Shown piece by piece: positions 45,106 through 56,735 of a stretch of 64,000 bases of DNA (position 1 is the stretch's first letter; every line of letters starts with the position of its first letter). The stretch is from the NCBI RefSeq assembly GCF_905220365.1, contig NC_061143.1, forward strand, positions 11,470,001 through 11,534,000, read 5' to 3'. The position numbers and the translations under genes were made by a program. The notes beneath the pieces were generated by a model. It saw only the letters and a program-made list of their open reading frames with translations, was not told the origin of the DNA and did no database searches. The stretch comes from Vanessa cardui (Eukaryota; Arthropoda; Insecta; Lepidoptera; Nymphalidae).

Positions 45106-46277
45106 AGACGATATTATATACATACATAAATAAAAATTTTAACAAAAAGAAAAACCGACTTCAAACAAAACACTATTTTAAAACAAATGAATATGCACGA
45201 AAAAGTAATAAAAATAATTGCGTATTCAACATATTTTTTAGAGTCTTCCTAAGTTAAATGAAATGAAAAATATTAGACTACTTAAAAGTCAATTAACGAT
45301 TATATCATGTAGTTATAATTATTGGTATATTTGGAGCCGGTGTCAGCTCGGATTTAATACGTCACGCGGCGTGAACTACAAGGATCGCTCGAAAGAGCTG
45401 TAATCAAACTCAGCAAAAAAAATTTGAAAAAGACAAACTATATTTCGTACATCATATAATAACACAAAATTTGATTAAAGATAGTAAGAAATTCTGCCCC
45501 ATATTGCACCCTAACTGCGAGCCGTATAGGAGTTCCATCACTAAATAGTATAAAACAAAGTCGCTTTCTCTGTCCCTATATCTTTAAATCTACGCAACGG
45601 ATTTTGATGCGGTTTTTTTAAAAGATAGTGTGATTCAAGGGGAAGGTTTGTGTATAATACATGAACAATGTAGTAAAGAAACACTGATAATAGACGATAT
45701 TATATACATACATAAATAAAAATTTTAACAAAAAGAAAAACCGACTTCAAATAAAACACTATTTTAAAACAAATGAATATGCACGAAAAAGTAATAAAAA
45801 TAATTGCGTATTCAACATATTTTTTAGAGTCTTCCTAAGTTAAATGAAATGAAAAATATTAGACTACTTAAAAGTCAATTAACGATTATATCATGTAGTT
45901 ATAATTATTGGTATATTTGGAGCCGGTGTCAGCTCGGATTTAATACGTCACGCGGCGTGAACTACAAGGATCGCTCGAAAGAGCTGTAATCAAACTCAGC
46001 AAATAAAAATTGAAAAAGACAAACTATATTTCGTACATCATATAATAACACAAAATTTGATTAAAGATAGTAAGAAATTCTGCCCCATATTGCACCCTAA
46101 CTGCGAGCCGTATAGGAGTTCCATCACTAAATAGTATAAAACAAAGTCGCTTTCTCTGTCCCTATATCTTTAAATCGCAACGGATTTTGATGCGGTTTTT
46201 TTAAAAGATAGTGTGATTCAAGGGGAAGGTTTGTGTATATAATACATGAACAATGTAGTAAAGAAACACTGATAATT
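45106..46277 (+). repeat. 586-bp direct tandem duplication inside a Helitron-like element
   Basis: Copy 1 (45106-45691) and copy 2 (45692-46277) both start 'agacgatattatatacatac' or its near match and end 'aagaaacactgataa'. They differ by only a few small indels ('ctacgcaacgg' versus 'cgcaacgg', 'gtataatac' versus 'gtatataatac') and base changes, so the event is recent. Confidence 0.9.
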
Positions 46278-46371
46278 TTAGAAGTTTGCGATGTGATGTC
46301 GTAAATAAACAAATTCTGTAGTATATTTAGTATCAGTATTGCACCCGTGCGAAGCCGGGGTGGGTAGCTAG
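46278..46371 (+). mobile_element. Helitron-like 3' terminus
   Basis: 'acccgtgcgaagccggggtg' then 'ggtagCTAG' before a T. The stem CCCG-TGCGAAGC-CGGG stands just before CTAG (46368-46371). The duplicated block 45106-46277 belongs to the same element. Members in the other orientation lie at 10405, 24831, 25860 and 49413. Confidence 0.6.
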
Positions 46372-47029
46372 TTGATTATAATGTTCGACTATGATAATTA
46401 CATAATCATAACCACATTACGGAAGGTGACTCAAATATCCAAATAACCTATAAATAAAAGATTCGACGGAGTATCGCTAACGTGCTCCTCAGAATTGTTC
46501 CGTTCCCTTCCGTTCCGTTACTTTGTCATGGATCCTGTGCTCAGAACCTTACCAAACTTTCACCAAATTACCCTTGAAGTATATATTTTATAATAAAAAA
46601 AGAATTATCAAAATTGGTTAACTTTATTTTCAGTTATTCACCTATTTGTCGCGTATATACATAATGCAAATTTAAGACTTATGTCGTTTTCATATGGATA
46701 CCATCATCGGAAAAAAAAGCACTACCTTTCAAACAAAAAAAAAATTATTAAAATCGGTCCACCCAGTGAAAAGTTATGAGGTAACAAACATAAAAAAAAA
46801 AATACAGACGAATTGATAACCTCCTCCTTTTGGAAGTCGGTTGAAAATAATATTATATCCTTGCTAAATGGGTGATTATACTCCTGTGTAAATCCTTTTA
46901 TGAATAAAAAAATAAAAAAGTAATAGTCTACTTTCTTTCCTTCCATCCATCCTCAGAACGCAAACTATCAACATCCGAAGTTAATTACTTTCGCATTTGA
47001 ATATTATTATATAATAGAATTTTCTATAT
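46372..47029. other. Intergenic sequence with one repeat end
   Basis: 'aacctcctccttttggaagt' then 'cggttgaaaa' (46818-46847) is a dispersed lepidopteran element end. Its complement core 'aaaaccgacttcaaa' occurs at 45149 and 45737. No gene. Confidence 0.45.
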
Positions 47030-47195
47030 AAAAAAAATGATCCCGCTGAGTTTCTTTCGCTGATTCTTCTCGGGTCTGAAGTGTTAAATTCCGAATCGGC
47101 GCCGCGGTGGTAGATTTTTGACTATTAATAAGAAAGTGTAAGCACTTCGATTTTGAATAAAGATTTTTGACTTTGACTTTGAGTTTGACTTATAT
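47030..47195 (+). repeat. LINE 3' tail of the 'TTTCGCTG' type with GACTTT repeats
   Basis: 'cccgctgagtttctttcgct', 'gattcttctcgggtctgaag', 'ggtggtagatttttgactat', then 'tgaataaagatttttgactt' and further GACTTT units. It is the most complete copy of this tail in the window. Confidence 0.7.
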
Positions 47196-48189
47196 GTTCA
47201 CGCAATTATATTATATATATAAATACTAATAGGATCTGCTTTGGTTTTTTTTATTAACAAAACATGTTGCTTAAAACATTAAAAAAAATCGCTATGTAGG
47301 AGATTAGGGCCCCAAGTAGCTGCGTGGTTGATCCAACACTACATATACTCATTTAAATTAATATTTAATTTTAAAATAGAAACAGCACTGGTATCTTAAA
47401 TATTGTAAAATATTTAAAATATTTTTAGACAATCAGAGTCATCTAGTTGAAAACTGTTGAATTTAAATTAACACGTCAGAACGGTCAGATATGTAATGTT
47501 TAAACATTTATCCGGTAGATGTCTCTGACTAAGTAATAAAAAAACTTTAGGTTTGATGTTGGTGAGAGGTTATATATATGAATTTTATTTATTAATGTAA
47601 AATATTGAATTAATATTACATGTGAGAAATATTTACTTAATAATAAAATTTGAAATTAAGACAGTTTGAATCTAACATCACTGAAAATTAAATATATTGT
47701 GTGTTCAAAATTATAACACATGTGTAATTATATAAGTTAAAAAGAAAAGCTCTTAGAATAGGTTTTTGTATTACAATTGATTAGCCCTTTAAATTCCATA
47801 TTTTTGAATCACCATAAACATAACGTTGAAAAGTTTTATTCTTATATGTTTATAATATAATATTAAATCAAATAAATGAAATGATAAATATATTTAAATA
47901 AGAATTATCAACATAAAAGAAATAACTATTTTTAGAAATAGCTAGGTACTTCGTTATGCTTATACATTTATATTATAATTATATATTTAATAAACTCATA
48001 TTTTCTTAGTGTATCCGTTTTCGTAAAAGTGTAATCGATTTTAGAATGTCATTGGTATGGCTGTATAAAATAATACAAGTTGTTTTCCCGCGCAAACGGA
48101 TTATTAAAAAAACAAAAGAGAGTCGCGCATGGAACGACATTTTAAAATTATTCGAAAAAAAAAACAATAAATTTATGATGACATTTTTA
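47196..48189. other. AT-rich intergenic sequence
   Basis: No gene. It contains the downstream region of the protease homologue that ends at 48190. Confidence 0.5.
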
Positions 48190-51100
48190 TTACGTCAAAA
48201 CGGCAGATTCAACAATCCAATCAGTGTAAGATCCAACAGCGCTGCTGATGCTAGGCCAGCTTCCATTCGCGCAGTCATAGCCAAACGATATCACACCAAC
48301 AACAATATCACCAAAGTACACCGGTCCACCAGAGTCATCGTGGCAGGCATCTCGACCACCGACATTCAGTACACCAGCACATATCATATCCTGTGTAACG
48401 TTGAGCGGCACTGACAGCTGTGTGTATAACTGTGCACATAGCTCGTTGTTGATTGTGTATACCGTGACATCGCGGAGTACATGCGAGTGAGGCCCACCTG
48501 ACTGAGGAAATGAAGTACTATACAACAGAACTAAAATAAATTGTGTTTTTAGTGTTATTTGAAGTGATTTTTTTAACTATAGCTTATAAGACTCCAGAAA
48601 TCAAACCCCTGGTCGAGCCAGAAAAATGTTTTGACTTTATCCGTTAAAAATCAAAATATACTTTATTCAAGTAGGCTTTTATAAGTATTTTGAATTGATA
48701 TACTTTATTCAAGTAGGTTATACAAGCACCTTTGAATCGTCATTTAACAACTTTTTTTTATATTAAATGTAGCTACCACTAAAAAATATTTTTCAGGAGC
48801 TAGATATCTGGTAATTGGAAGTATTTACACAGCGTGCCTCGGAAAACATACTACATTTGAATATTTGACCTCTTAAACTTTGACATTTACAAATACATAC
48901 TTTAAAAAAAAAACCATTTAGGGTGAAAATAATATAGTCGGTAAAATTATCTTCATTAACCGGAAATCGAAATATCGATTTTAATTATTTATTTACAGAA
49001 TTTTACCTATGACAATATTAAAGAGGCTTTAATTTTTTTTTTTAAATTCGAATTTCAAAATAACGAAAGATATCTTACGGCAATCCTTCCCCATCCAGCA
49101 AACACAACTGCATGATTATCGGGCACTGTTGAACCATGCGTCACGATGGTAGCTTGCTGGATGGTGGGGGAGTAAGACAGCGCCGTCTTAAGTCTCACCA
49201 CGCTGATGTCACCACCTATACCGCTGGATCCGTAGCTGGGATGGTTTAAAGCCTCATCAACATATACAACCAAACCACCGACGTGGCGGTAAGTTGCACC
49301 GGCTCTTATACGGCGGAATGGGGCATCTGAGTTCCTATAAACATAAGAAAGGAAATCAAATCCTTACAGACCATATGAATAGTCGGAAGCTGTAACCAGT
49401 TTAATCTAATAACTAGCGGTCGCTCCGGCTTCGCACGGGTGCAATACTGATACTAAATATACTAAAAAAATTGTAAATTTACGACGTCTCATTAGAAACT
49501 TCTAAAATAATCAGCGTTCCTGTACTATATTGTCCATACATTATGTATAAAAACCTTCCTCTCGAAACAATCTATTAAAAACAACCGTATCAAAATCCGT
49601 TGCGTAATTTTAAACATATAAGCATACACAGGGAGAGACAGCGGTAAGCAACTATGTATTATATTATGTAATGATAATGATGATGATTATAATATTGATA
49701 AAGAATTAGTCACTGTTAATTATAAAATAACAAATCATTTTATTGACAAGAAATAAGATAGGAAGGATAATAATTATTTTGTCAAATTGCCGATAATTAT
49801 CAAGGGTTGATGCAAAGCTTTTGTTATATGTATTCTTATATGAATTTTGTAAATTTAATTCAAAGGATTCGTATTTTGGATTGTCTGATAATAATGGTAA
49901 AACTTTTCAAAGCACGGCGAATATCAGATATTCTACTGACGACAACAAAAACAACAACAGCCTGTAAATATCAGTGGGATATTTATGCTGCTGCGGATTG
50001 GAATTCACATGTGGCAGAATTTTTGTGAAATTAGACACATGGAGGTATCCTCACGATGGTTTCCTTCACCGCCGAGCTTGAGATGAATTATAAACACAAA
50101 TTGCGCACATGAATATCCAGTAATGCTAACCTGAGCTTAGATGCACGTATTCTAACCACTGGGCCATCTCGGCTCCTAACTACAAGGAACATCACATCTT
50201 AACTCCTAAGGCGGGTTGCACATTCGTATGATGTAAGAAATAGTAATTATTTCTTACTGCGTACTGTTTAGACACTTTCCCCCTCTTTCAAACCCCTTAC
50301 TATCAGGATTATTTGGTCGTCCTCATGAACCAATACCCTATAAGGCGAAAGTAAGACAAGGGAAAGTCTTACCTTACTTTCCCTGGTTTTATAAAAGTAT
50401 TTTACTACTAAACTTTATATTTGTTCAAGTGAGGTTTAGAATGCGACTTAAATGCGTATACTTACCACTAAAAACAAAAAATAGTACCTAATAAAACTTA
50501 CCATCCAGTAAAACATTGCGCCGCAGACAAAACGAATCTTGAGGTTAGAATACTGCCGCCGCAGTTATGTGACCATACGCTTGTCAGTTGGCTCAGGAAT
50601 TCTACTTGCACTATAGAAGGATACCTTTCAACAGTAGTGGGTTGACCACCGACAATGCGATCGGGGGATGCTGATATGGATCCTGAAAAATTAATGAGAT
50701 TATTAACAAGCAGCGAATTACGGCGTGTAGATTGACTGTTCTTTAAACAAAAAATCTGTTTTCAGTAAGAGTCGAGTAATTAAAGTATTAGCTGATAAAA
50801 TTTAGTGTATTTGATAAATTAACTTTGTATTTCAAATATTGGAAAATAGAAATAATGATACAGGACTGGATTTACAGTCGATTTTTGTCAATAGACTTTA
50901 AATTCCGAACAGATGGTATTTAATGTAATTAAAAAACATTCTTTAATACATTGCAAATGTGATTTTTTTAATGATCTGATGATTAATTCTCAAATGTAAT
51001 TATTGATTTTGTCCAAACAGTATTGTCCTGTATTGTTATCTTCCGGTTGGTAGGGTAAGTCGGCCAGTGAAATTACAGTCTCAAGGGCATTGGCGATGTC

Positions 51101-51376
51101 ATCATTAATGTTTGAACATTAATATCATTAATATTTCTTACAGAGCCATTGCCTATGAGCTATAAAAGCAACCAAGCTCGTTACGACAAGCGACGATCAA
51201 TTTCCATGTGCATAATTCATTTCTTGTTTGTTGGTGAAAGAAAACACTTCACAATTGAAGCAGCTTGTTGGTCATAACCTTCTCCTCAAATGGATAATAA
51301 TGTTATTAATGTACAAAATATATGCGAAACACTTACCTACAAAGAGAACGACGATAAAAACCCAAAACGACGTCAT
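48190..51376 (-). CDS. SPH-1: serine protease homologue, His57 replaced by Gln
   Basis: Four exons: 51376-51337, 50682-50502, 49334-49079, 48501-48190; donors GTAAGT, GTAAGT, GTAAGA; phases 1, 2, 0. The product has 262 residues. A signal peptide (MTSFWVFIVVLFVG) and short propeptide are followed by the intact activation site DR-IVGG at 21-26. Trypsin-fold landmarks are CGGSIL (54-59), SAAQC (67-71), DISVV with Asp102 at 116, GWG (154-156), and DACHDDSGGP (210-219). The catalytic Ser (216), Asp102 and the specificity Asp189 position (210) are present. The catalytic His is Gln69 (codon CAA), and oxyanion-hole Gly193 is Asp214. The Gly226 position is Ser243. All six cysteines of the usual three disulfides remain. 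It is therefore a secreted pseudoprotease, probably still cut at R-I. AATAAA overlaps the stop codon. Introns hold a Helitron-like element (49413) and a SINE-1 (49943). Ancestral specificity was probably trypsin-like. Confidence 0.88.
48646..48790 (-). repeat. CR1-type LINE 3' tail in SPH-1 intron 3
   Basis: 'atactttattcaagtaggct' appears twice (about 48658 and 48698), followed by 'cacctttgaatcgtcattta' and 'agctaccact'. It looks like a tail copy with a local duplication. Confidence 0.65.
49413..49690 (-). mobile_element. Helitron-like element in SPH-1 intron 2
   Basis: 'ctagcggtcgctccggcttc' then 'gcacgggtgcaatactgata' is the inverted 3' terminus, followed by 'ctatattgtccatacattat' and 'caaaatccgttgcgtaattt' as in 24831 and 45106-46371. 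Confidence 0.6.
49943..50178 (-). repeat. SINE-1 copy in SPH-1 intron 2, body partly lost
   Basis: 'acaacaacagcctgtaaata', 'ggaattcacatgtggcagaa', 'cccattgggccatct'-type head at 50158-50178. About 60 bp of the body around the 'ggagaggagg' block is missing. Confidence 0.75.
50179..50330 (+). repeat. Rep-1 3' fragment in SPH-1 intron 2
   Basis: 'actacaaggaacatcacatc', 'ttaactcctaaggcgggttg' and 'gatgtaagaaatagtaatta' follow the Rep-1 order, strongly diverged. Confidence 0.5.
51020..51180 (+). repeat. Rep-1 fragment in SPH-1 intron 1
   Basis: 'gttatcttccggttggtagg', 'taagtcggccagtgaaatta' and 'atatttcttacagagccatt' mark an old Rep-1 copy. Confidence 0.5.
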
Positions 51377-51997
51377 CTTCGTACAATCAACGCGACAGAA
51401 ATATTACTTTAAAATATCTCTAATCCTTCCACAATACTTAAATGAGTGCTATAAAATTTATTGTAGCGTAATATTCTAGTTGTATATTGCCGATTTTTAT
51501 TAAGAAATAAAAAATGCTACTGGTGTTTCTGATAAATTTGTAAATTAGTAAATTACCAAAAAAAAAAACAAAGAAAGTAATTATATTATCACCCAAATAT
51601 CCGATGAAATAGATTGTTACCGTAATTTTTGTTGACCTAATGCAATTACATCCCAGGATCACTAGAGAAATTTCTCCCATTTTAGCCTAATGACTATTTT
51701 AGGTAAACAGATTATATAAAATAGGGAACAGTCATTTCTAATTTGTAACAACCACTTTATCTATATGTTAAAATTAATTGATATCCTATCTCTTACTAAA
51801 CGAGAAATAGATATAAATAATACCCCCCCATAAATAATAATTGTTACGCAGTTAATATATTTATGTTAGGTTTACAGAACATTCATATATTAAGAGATAA
51901 GTTCCAGACGAAAAAATAAAATGCTAATGTCGACTTAAATAAATTCGTTTAATTTTAATTAATTCATGACATTCTATGTTAATGTGATACTCGTCAA
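51377..51997. other. Intergenic region between SPH-2 and SPH-1
   Basis: The two genes are head-to-tail on the minus strand, about 620 bp apart. This region holds the SPH-1 5' flank (a weak TATTTTAAA about 40 bp upstream of its ATG) and the SPH-2 3' flank with ATTAAA at about 51949. No other gene. Confidence 0.5.
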
Positions 51998-53541
51998 TTA
52001 GACGGCGGTTCTCAGGATCCAGTTGGTGTAATAAGTGACTGAAGCACTGATGATGCCGGACCAAGAGCTGTTATTGAAGTTCAATCCGGAGACGACTCCG
52101 ATGGTAACGTTGCCCAAGAACCAGGGGCTACCAGCGTCCGCGTTGGAGACGTTGTATCCTTGGAACAGGTTTCCACAGAGGACGGTGGAGTTGAAAGTGG
52201 TCTGGTTTAAGCCGCACTGGTTGCCACCGACTGTCACGACCGGAACAACGCTTAAAGCGTTTGATATCTGCAAAAATCAGAATTTATATTTACTCGAATG
52301 ATTAACAGTTTCAAATACATTTATTAATTTAAATGTCATACTATATTGTGATATATCACCTTGTATTACACAACATTCATTTTAAAATATTAAAAAAAGT
52401 AACTACTGAGTTTCTTGCTAGTTCTTCTCAATAGATCTACTTTTCGAACCGGAGGTGACTTCACTTAACATAGTTGTTTAATGACAAAAACGTGTTTGTA
52501 AAAGCCTACTCGAATAAAGTCTATTTTGATATTTGATTTATTTAATTAACTCACGTTTCTGGAACCCCAACCGGCCTGGGACAGAATTATGCCGTTAGGG
52601 ATGCTGGATCCTGGCGCTACAATAGGAGCCTGCTGGATGAAAGGAGAGTACTGGAAAACGGCGGCTAGTCTCACAACGGAGATGTCATTAAGGTGGTTGG
52701 TGATGTTTCCAGTTAGGTAGTTGTTCTCTTTTTCAACGTAGTTGACAATACCTCCGGAGCTAAGGAAGTTGGAACCAGCGCGGACGCGACGGTACAACGG
52801 GTTATAGTCTCTGAAAAAATATGAAAATCATGTAAGTTATAAAATATTCTGTATAAAATATGTGAATGTTGAGGAACGCCCGGCAGACGTGAAATATCGA
52901 AATTGATGATTATTGAAAGGAATTGTTATAAAATAATTTACGTTAATACGAAATAAAAGTCAACAATCCTAGTGTCATAATTTTATGGGTATAAAAGAGT
53001 AGAGAAAACGGTATAGAAGATCATGCTGTTTGCCGTTATGTTAAGTTCAAGTACTTACGGTCCAGAGAACAGAGAGGCCGCAGTAAGTACATATCTGTTG
53101 TTGAGGATGGTTCCAGCACCCTTCTGCTGCCAGATACCCCATGGTTGCAGGAATTCCACTTGTACGATAGACGGAACTGAAGCTATGGTGGAGTTTAACC
53201 CAGCGATGTTGTTAAAGTGAGAAGCCGAGGAGGCACCTGGAATAACCCTCTACCCTTTAATAAGGAACTATTCTATATTCAAATTAATTGTAAGTCAGGC
53301 CCAGTTCAGATTAGTAAATCGAAGTTGTATCAATGATGGCGGTATTTAACTAAAGATCTGCTACAGAAAGTTTTTTGGTAGGTACCCAATTACTTCAAGA
53401 TATACTTTTATATCAGGAACTTAAGTATGAGTTAGACTGAAGCAAAAATGATCTTAAAATAACGAGGTTATATAAGATTTATGAGAAAAAACAGTTCGTA
53501 CCCACGAAGAAGGCAAGGCTTAAGATCCAGACGAAAGCCAT
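51998..53541 (-). CDS. SPH-2: serine protease homologue lacking His57 and Ser195
   Basis: Four exons: 53541-53502, 53236-53059, 52810-52555, 52267-51998; phases 1, 2, 0. Exons 1 and 3 have exactly the lengths seen in SPH-1 (40 and 256 nt), so the two are duplicates. The product has 247 residues with signal peptide MAFVWILSLAFFVG. The activation site has decayed to NNIAG. The His57 region reads TAASLF (Ser68), Asp102 remains (NDISVV, 115), and the Ser195 region reads NADAGSP with Ala203 in place of Ser and Ala201 in place of Gly193. Both cysteines of 42-58 and both of 191-220 are gone as pairs; C176 and C189 remain. Several N-glycosylation sequons (NST, NIT, NQT, NST, NVS, NVT) suggest a heavily glycosylated secreted protein. 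The open frame, paired cysteine losses and normal splice sites argue for a maintained pseudoenzyme, not a decaying gene. Confidence 0.88.
52390..52545 (+). repeat. CR1-type LINE 3' tail in SPH-2 intron 3
   Basis: 'agtaactactgagtttcttg', 'cgaaccggaggtgacttcac', 'gtaaaagcctactcgaataa' and 'agtctattttgatatttga' are the LINE 3' end reading on the plus strand, opposite to the gene. Confidence 0.75.
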
Positions 53542-53589
53542 TTTGTTTGTTGCCAATTGGTTTTTGATTAACGATCTGATATTCCGTGA

Positions 53590-53597
53590 TATTTATA
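53590..53597 (-). promoter_or_regulatory. TATA box of SPH-2
   Basis: TATAAATA on the minus strand, about 50 bp upstream of the ATG at 53541. The spacing allows a short leader of about 20-25 nt. The TATA sequence is seen; the transcription start is not defined. Confidence 0.6.
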
Positions 53598-53818
53598 CAT
53601 ATTGTCGGCTTATTTGTTGCTTACTTGTTATCTGTATAGATTAAAAATTTATACATAAAACATTCGGTTTAAATGAGTTACTATTAATAATAAATAAATT
53701 TGTTGTATTATACAATATTTGTCGTGTTACTTTGTCTGCCTTCATTAATAACAGTATAAACCTTAAAGTTAATGGAAAACTCAAATTAATTAACATTTAT
53801 ATGTGATTATTATATTGT

Positions 53819-54105
53819 CAGCTGAGATGGCCCAGTGGTTAGAACGCGTGTATCTTGACCGATGATTTCGGGTTCAAGCCCAGGCAAGCACTACTATATG
53901 CACACTATGTATGTGCTTAATATGTGTTTATAATTCATCTCGTGCTCGGCGGTGAAAGAAAACATTGTGAGGAAACCTGCATGTGTCTAATTTTATCGAA
54001 ATTCTGTCACGTGTGCATTCCACCAACCCGCATTGGTGGAACATGTTCCTCTCGTTAGTGGGAGAGGAGGCCTTAACCCAGCCTTGGGAAATTTACAGGC
54101 TGTTA
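53819..54105 (+). repeat. SINE-1 copy
   Basis: 'gctgagatggcccagtggtt' (box A), 'cgggttcaagcccaggcaag' (box B) and 'gggagaggaggccttaaccc'. A small deletion joins 'cgcattgg' to 'tggaacatgttcc'. Confidence 0.85.
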
Positions 54106-54319
54106 CTATGCTATGTGTTTAATGAGGATAGTAAAGCATTTTCTATATTTTATCACCACCAAACCAAACACAAGCGTCACTAGGCGGTCTGGATGGCGAA
54201 TGGTCGGTGTAATTTCAATCCAATTACTTAAAAAATATTGGCCGTGATAATAGTCTAGAAATTCCTCAGTGTATCTACGCTCATTGTATTTTCTTATTGA
54301 TTGTGATTTTATTGCTATT

Positions 54320-54460
54320 CAAAGTCAAGTTAAAGTCAAAAATCTTTTTTACTATAGAAGTGATTACAGTCGTTAATTGATAGTCAAAAATGTACCACCG
54401 GTTAGGAATTCAACGACGGACCCAAGAAAAACCGGCGAAAGAAAATCAGCGGCATTTTTA
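54320..54460 (-). repeat. LINE 3' tail of the 'TTTCGCTG' type, inverted
   Basis: 'aaagtcaaaaatctttttta', 'tgatagtcaaaaatgtacca' and 'aaccggcgaaagaaaatcag' are the complement of the blocks at 47040-47160. Confidence 0.65.
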
Positions 54461-54529
54461 TTATATTTCATGTGTCATGTACAATGATATGTACGTAAAT
54501 CAATATAATAAGAAGACTTTTTTATAAGA

Positions 54530-54665
54530 TAGGTGGCAAACGAGCAGGAGGCTCACCTGATGGAAAGTGACTACCACCGCCCATGGACATCTGCAACATC
54601 AGGGGGCTTGCACATACGTGCTGGCCTTTAAGAACGGACGAAGGGACGCTCTTTTTCTTTTAGGT
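54530..54665 (+). repeat. Rep-2 dispersed retroposon fragment
   Basis: 'ggtggcaaacgagcaggagg', 'ctcacctgatggaaagtgac' and 'aacatcagggggcttgcaca' are the second copy of the repeat at 6867-7065. Confidence 0.7.
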
Positions 54666-55106
54666 TACTGTTTCTTATCTTTATAATTCATCTGGTGATT
54701 GGTGGTGAGATATTCCTGAGGTATGTTTGATTTGAATTTCAATGAATGATCATCCACGTGCTATCCTTACATCGGATCTGAATGGAATAAGAATATAAAT
54801 GACTTGTTTGGTTCTGTGGAAGTCCGAAAAGGTCAACATAAAGTATTACACCGAACATACAAACAGATGTACAGTATCTACAAAAACATATATTTATCTC
54901 TTTATCGGATTTAAAGTCATCGGCATAAAGCTAGATTAGGATAAAGTTAACGATTAGTAAATTCACAGTAAGTATTATATTATTAATATTTTATCGCTAA
55001 ATATTAATACAAGTGTATAATTATTTAAGTAGTAACTTCTTTGAAGTAACGCTCGATTTTAAATATATAGGTTTTCATCATTCGGATGTGCGTTTCTATA
55101 AGAGTA
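54666..55106. other. Short intergenic stretch
   Basis: No gene or repeat of this window recognised. Confidence 0.45.
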
Positions 55107-55398
55107 ACACCCTGTAAATTTCCCACTGCTATGCTAATAGACCTTCCCTCCTTTATTTAGAAGGATAGGAGCATATTCCATCACGCTGTTCCAATGTGAT
55201 TAGGTGGATTCAAATGTGCCAGAATTTCGTTGAAATTAGACACAAGCAGGTTTCTTCACGATGTTTGCCTTCACCGACGGGCTTGAGCTGAATTATAAAC
55301 AAGAATTACACATAAAATTTCAGCGGTGCTTGCCTGGGTTTGAACCCGCAATCATCGGTCAAGATGCACGCGTTCTAACCACTGGGCCATTTAAGCTC
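55107..55398 (-). repeat. SINE-1 copy
   Basis: 'cctgtaaatttcccactgct', 'catattccatcacgctgttc', 'gggtttgaacccgcaatcat' and 'taaccactgggccatttaag' give a full-length inverted copy. Confidence 0.8.
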
Positions 55399-56735
55399 AT
55401 TAAATATTCATAGCAATCATTATTTACAACTAATGTCTTTGTTTTGGGATCGCAAAATCGCCTGTCATTCTGATCTGTATAGCAAACAACATATAGATTT
55501 TGTACAACAAATTAAAAACTAACTTAAAAAATTTGGCCTTCTTTGTAATTAAATTAAAATAAAAAAATGACACTTAAATTCTGAGAGCGCCTTGGACTAA
55601 ACCCGTAGCAAAACAATCATTCAATTAAAATACAAAAAACGAATTGAGGACTTTCTTTTTGCTGATAGGCTTCAAATAATAAATAATATACCTTAACAAT
55701 TTTATTACGTTGAAATCGGATTATCAGTTTACATGGATTTTTATAAGACTTTGACTCTGAGCGAAATATTTATTAGTGCCTCAAACAATAAATACAATGC
55801 AAAAGTTACGTCTCTTAGTAATATTAGCTGTTAAAAATCTTGAATATATTTTTTAATAATTTATTCTTTCATTAATACAACCCAGTAAGATTTGTTTATT
55901 TTTCCCTGAGAGAGCTAAATCTAAAAGCTATTTAGAAAAATAAATATATCACAATAATATTTTAGAATGAAAACCAAGCTAAGTGTTAAGCTTTAAACTT
56001 TTTATTTATTTATTTAAATATATTAAAAGTCGAATTTATACTAGAGGTATAAGGAAATAAATCAAATTACAATCACTTAAAACATTTATTCTAGACGAGA
56101 GTGCTCTCCTACAAGCTAGACATTTTAATTATTATGTATTTTGATTATGCAGTACTTTAATTTTTCTGTTAATTTGTCTGCCTAAGTACTTAAGTACTTA
56201 TATTATATAATTAAATTTGTTTCTACCTGAACGATTGTAAATACAAGAGTACTACTCTAATCTCATCACTGATAAAAACAATAATAATTATGAGAAAAAA
56301 TTTAATCTTCAAATCAGACAATAATTAATCTGTAAACATGCTATTCTGATAACTGATAAAGAATAACACACATGAACTAAATAAAGTTATTCAATTATTC
56401 TTAGAAACATAAAATAGTATTGAACAAAAAAATACTATACTTATAAATAAGATATCTAAAATTTTTAGGAGAATTAACTTTTTAAAGCATCGATGCTTTT
56501 TTTTCCATATATAATCTTGGAATTGAAAGACGAAAGTCAAAATTCATACTATGATTCTTGGTTTCTTTAATATTCTTTTTATTAGAAAGCCTTTTTTATT
56601 CTTTATTCCAATTACGAGAATTTAACGCATACATACATACATTCTTATCATTTAAAACAAATGAGATAGGTGTTTCTTTGATATTACACTTTTTTTTTTC
56701 AAATCACATAACATAGGTATATAGATGTGTGTGAA
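55399..56735. other. AT-rich intergenic sequence, no gene recognised
   Basis: No open frame of note and no repeat family of this window. Confidence 0.5.

Noticed and set aside
45106..46277. LTR retrotransposon with 586-bp direct repeats as LTRs
   Set aside because: The repeats are directly adjacent with no internal region, and there are no TG..CA ends. A tandem duplication explains it.
48190..53541. SPH genes as active digestive trypsins
   Set aside because: The SGGP and GWG motifs suggest this at first sight, but the joined exons lack His57, and SPH-2 also lacks Ser195.
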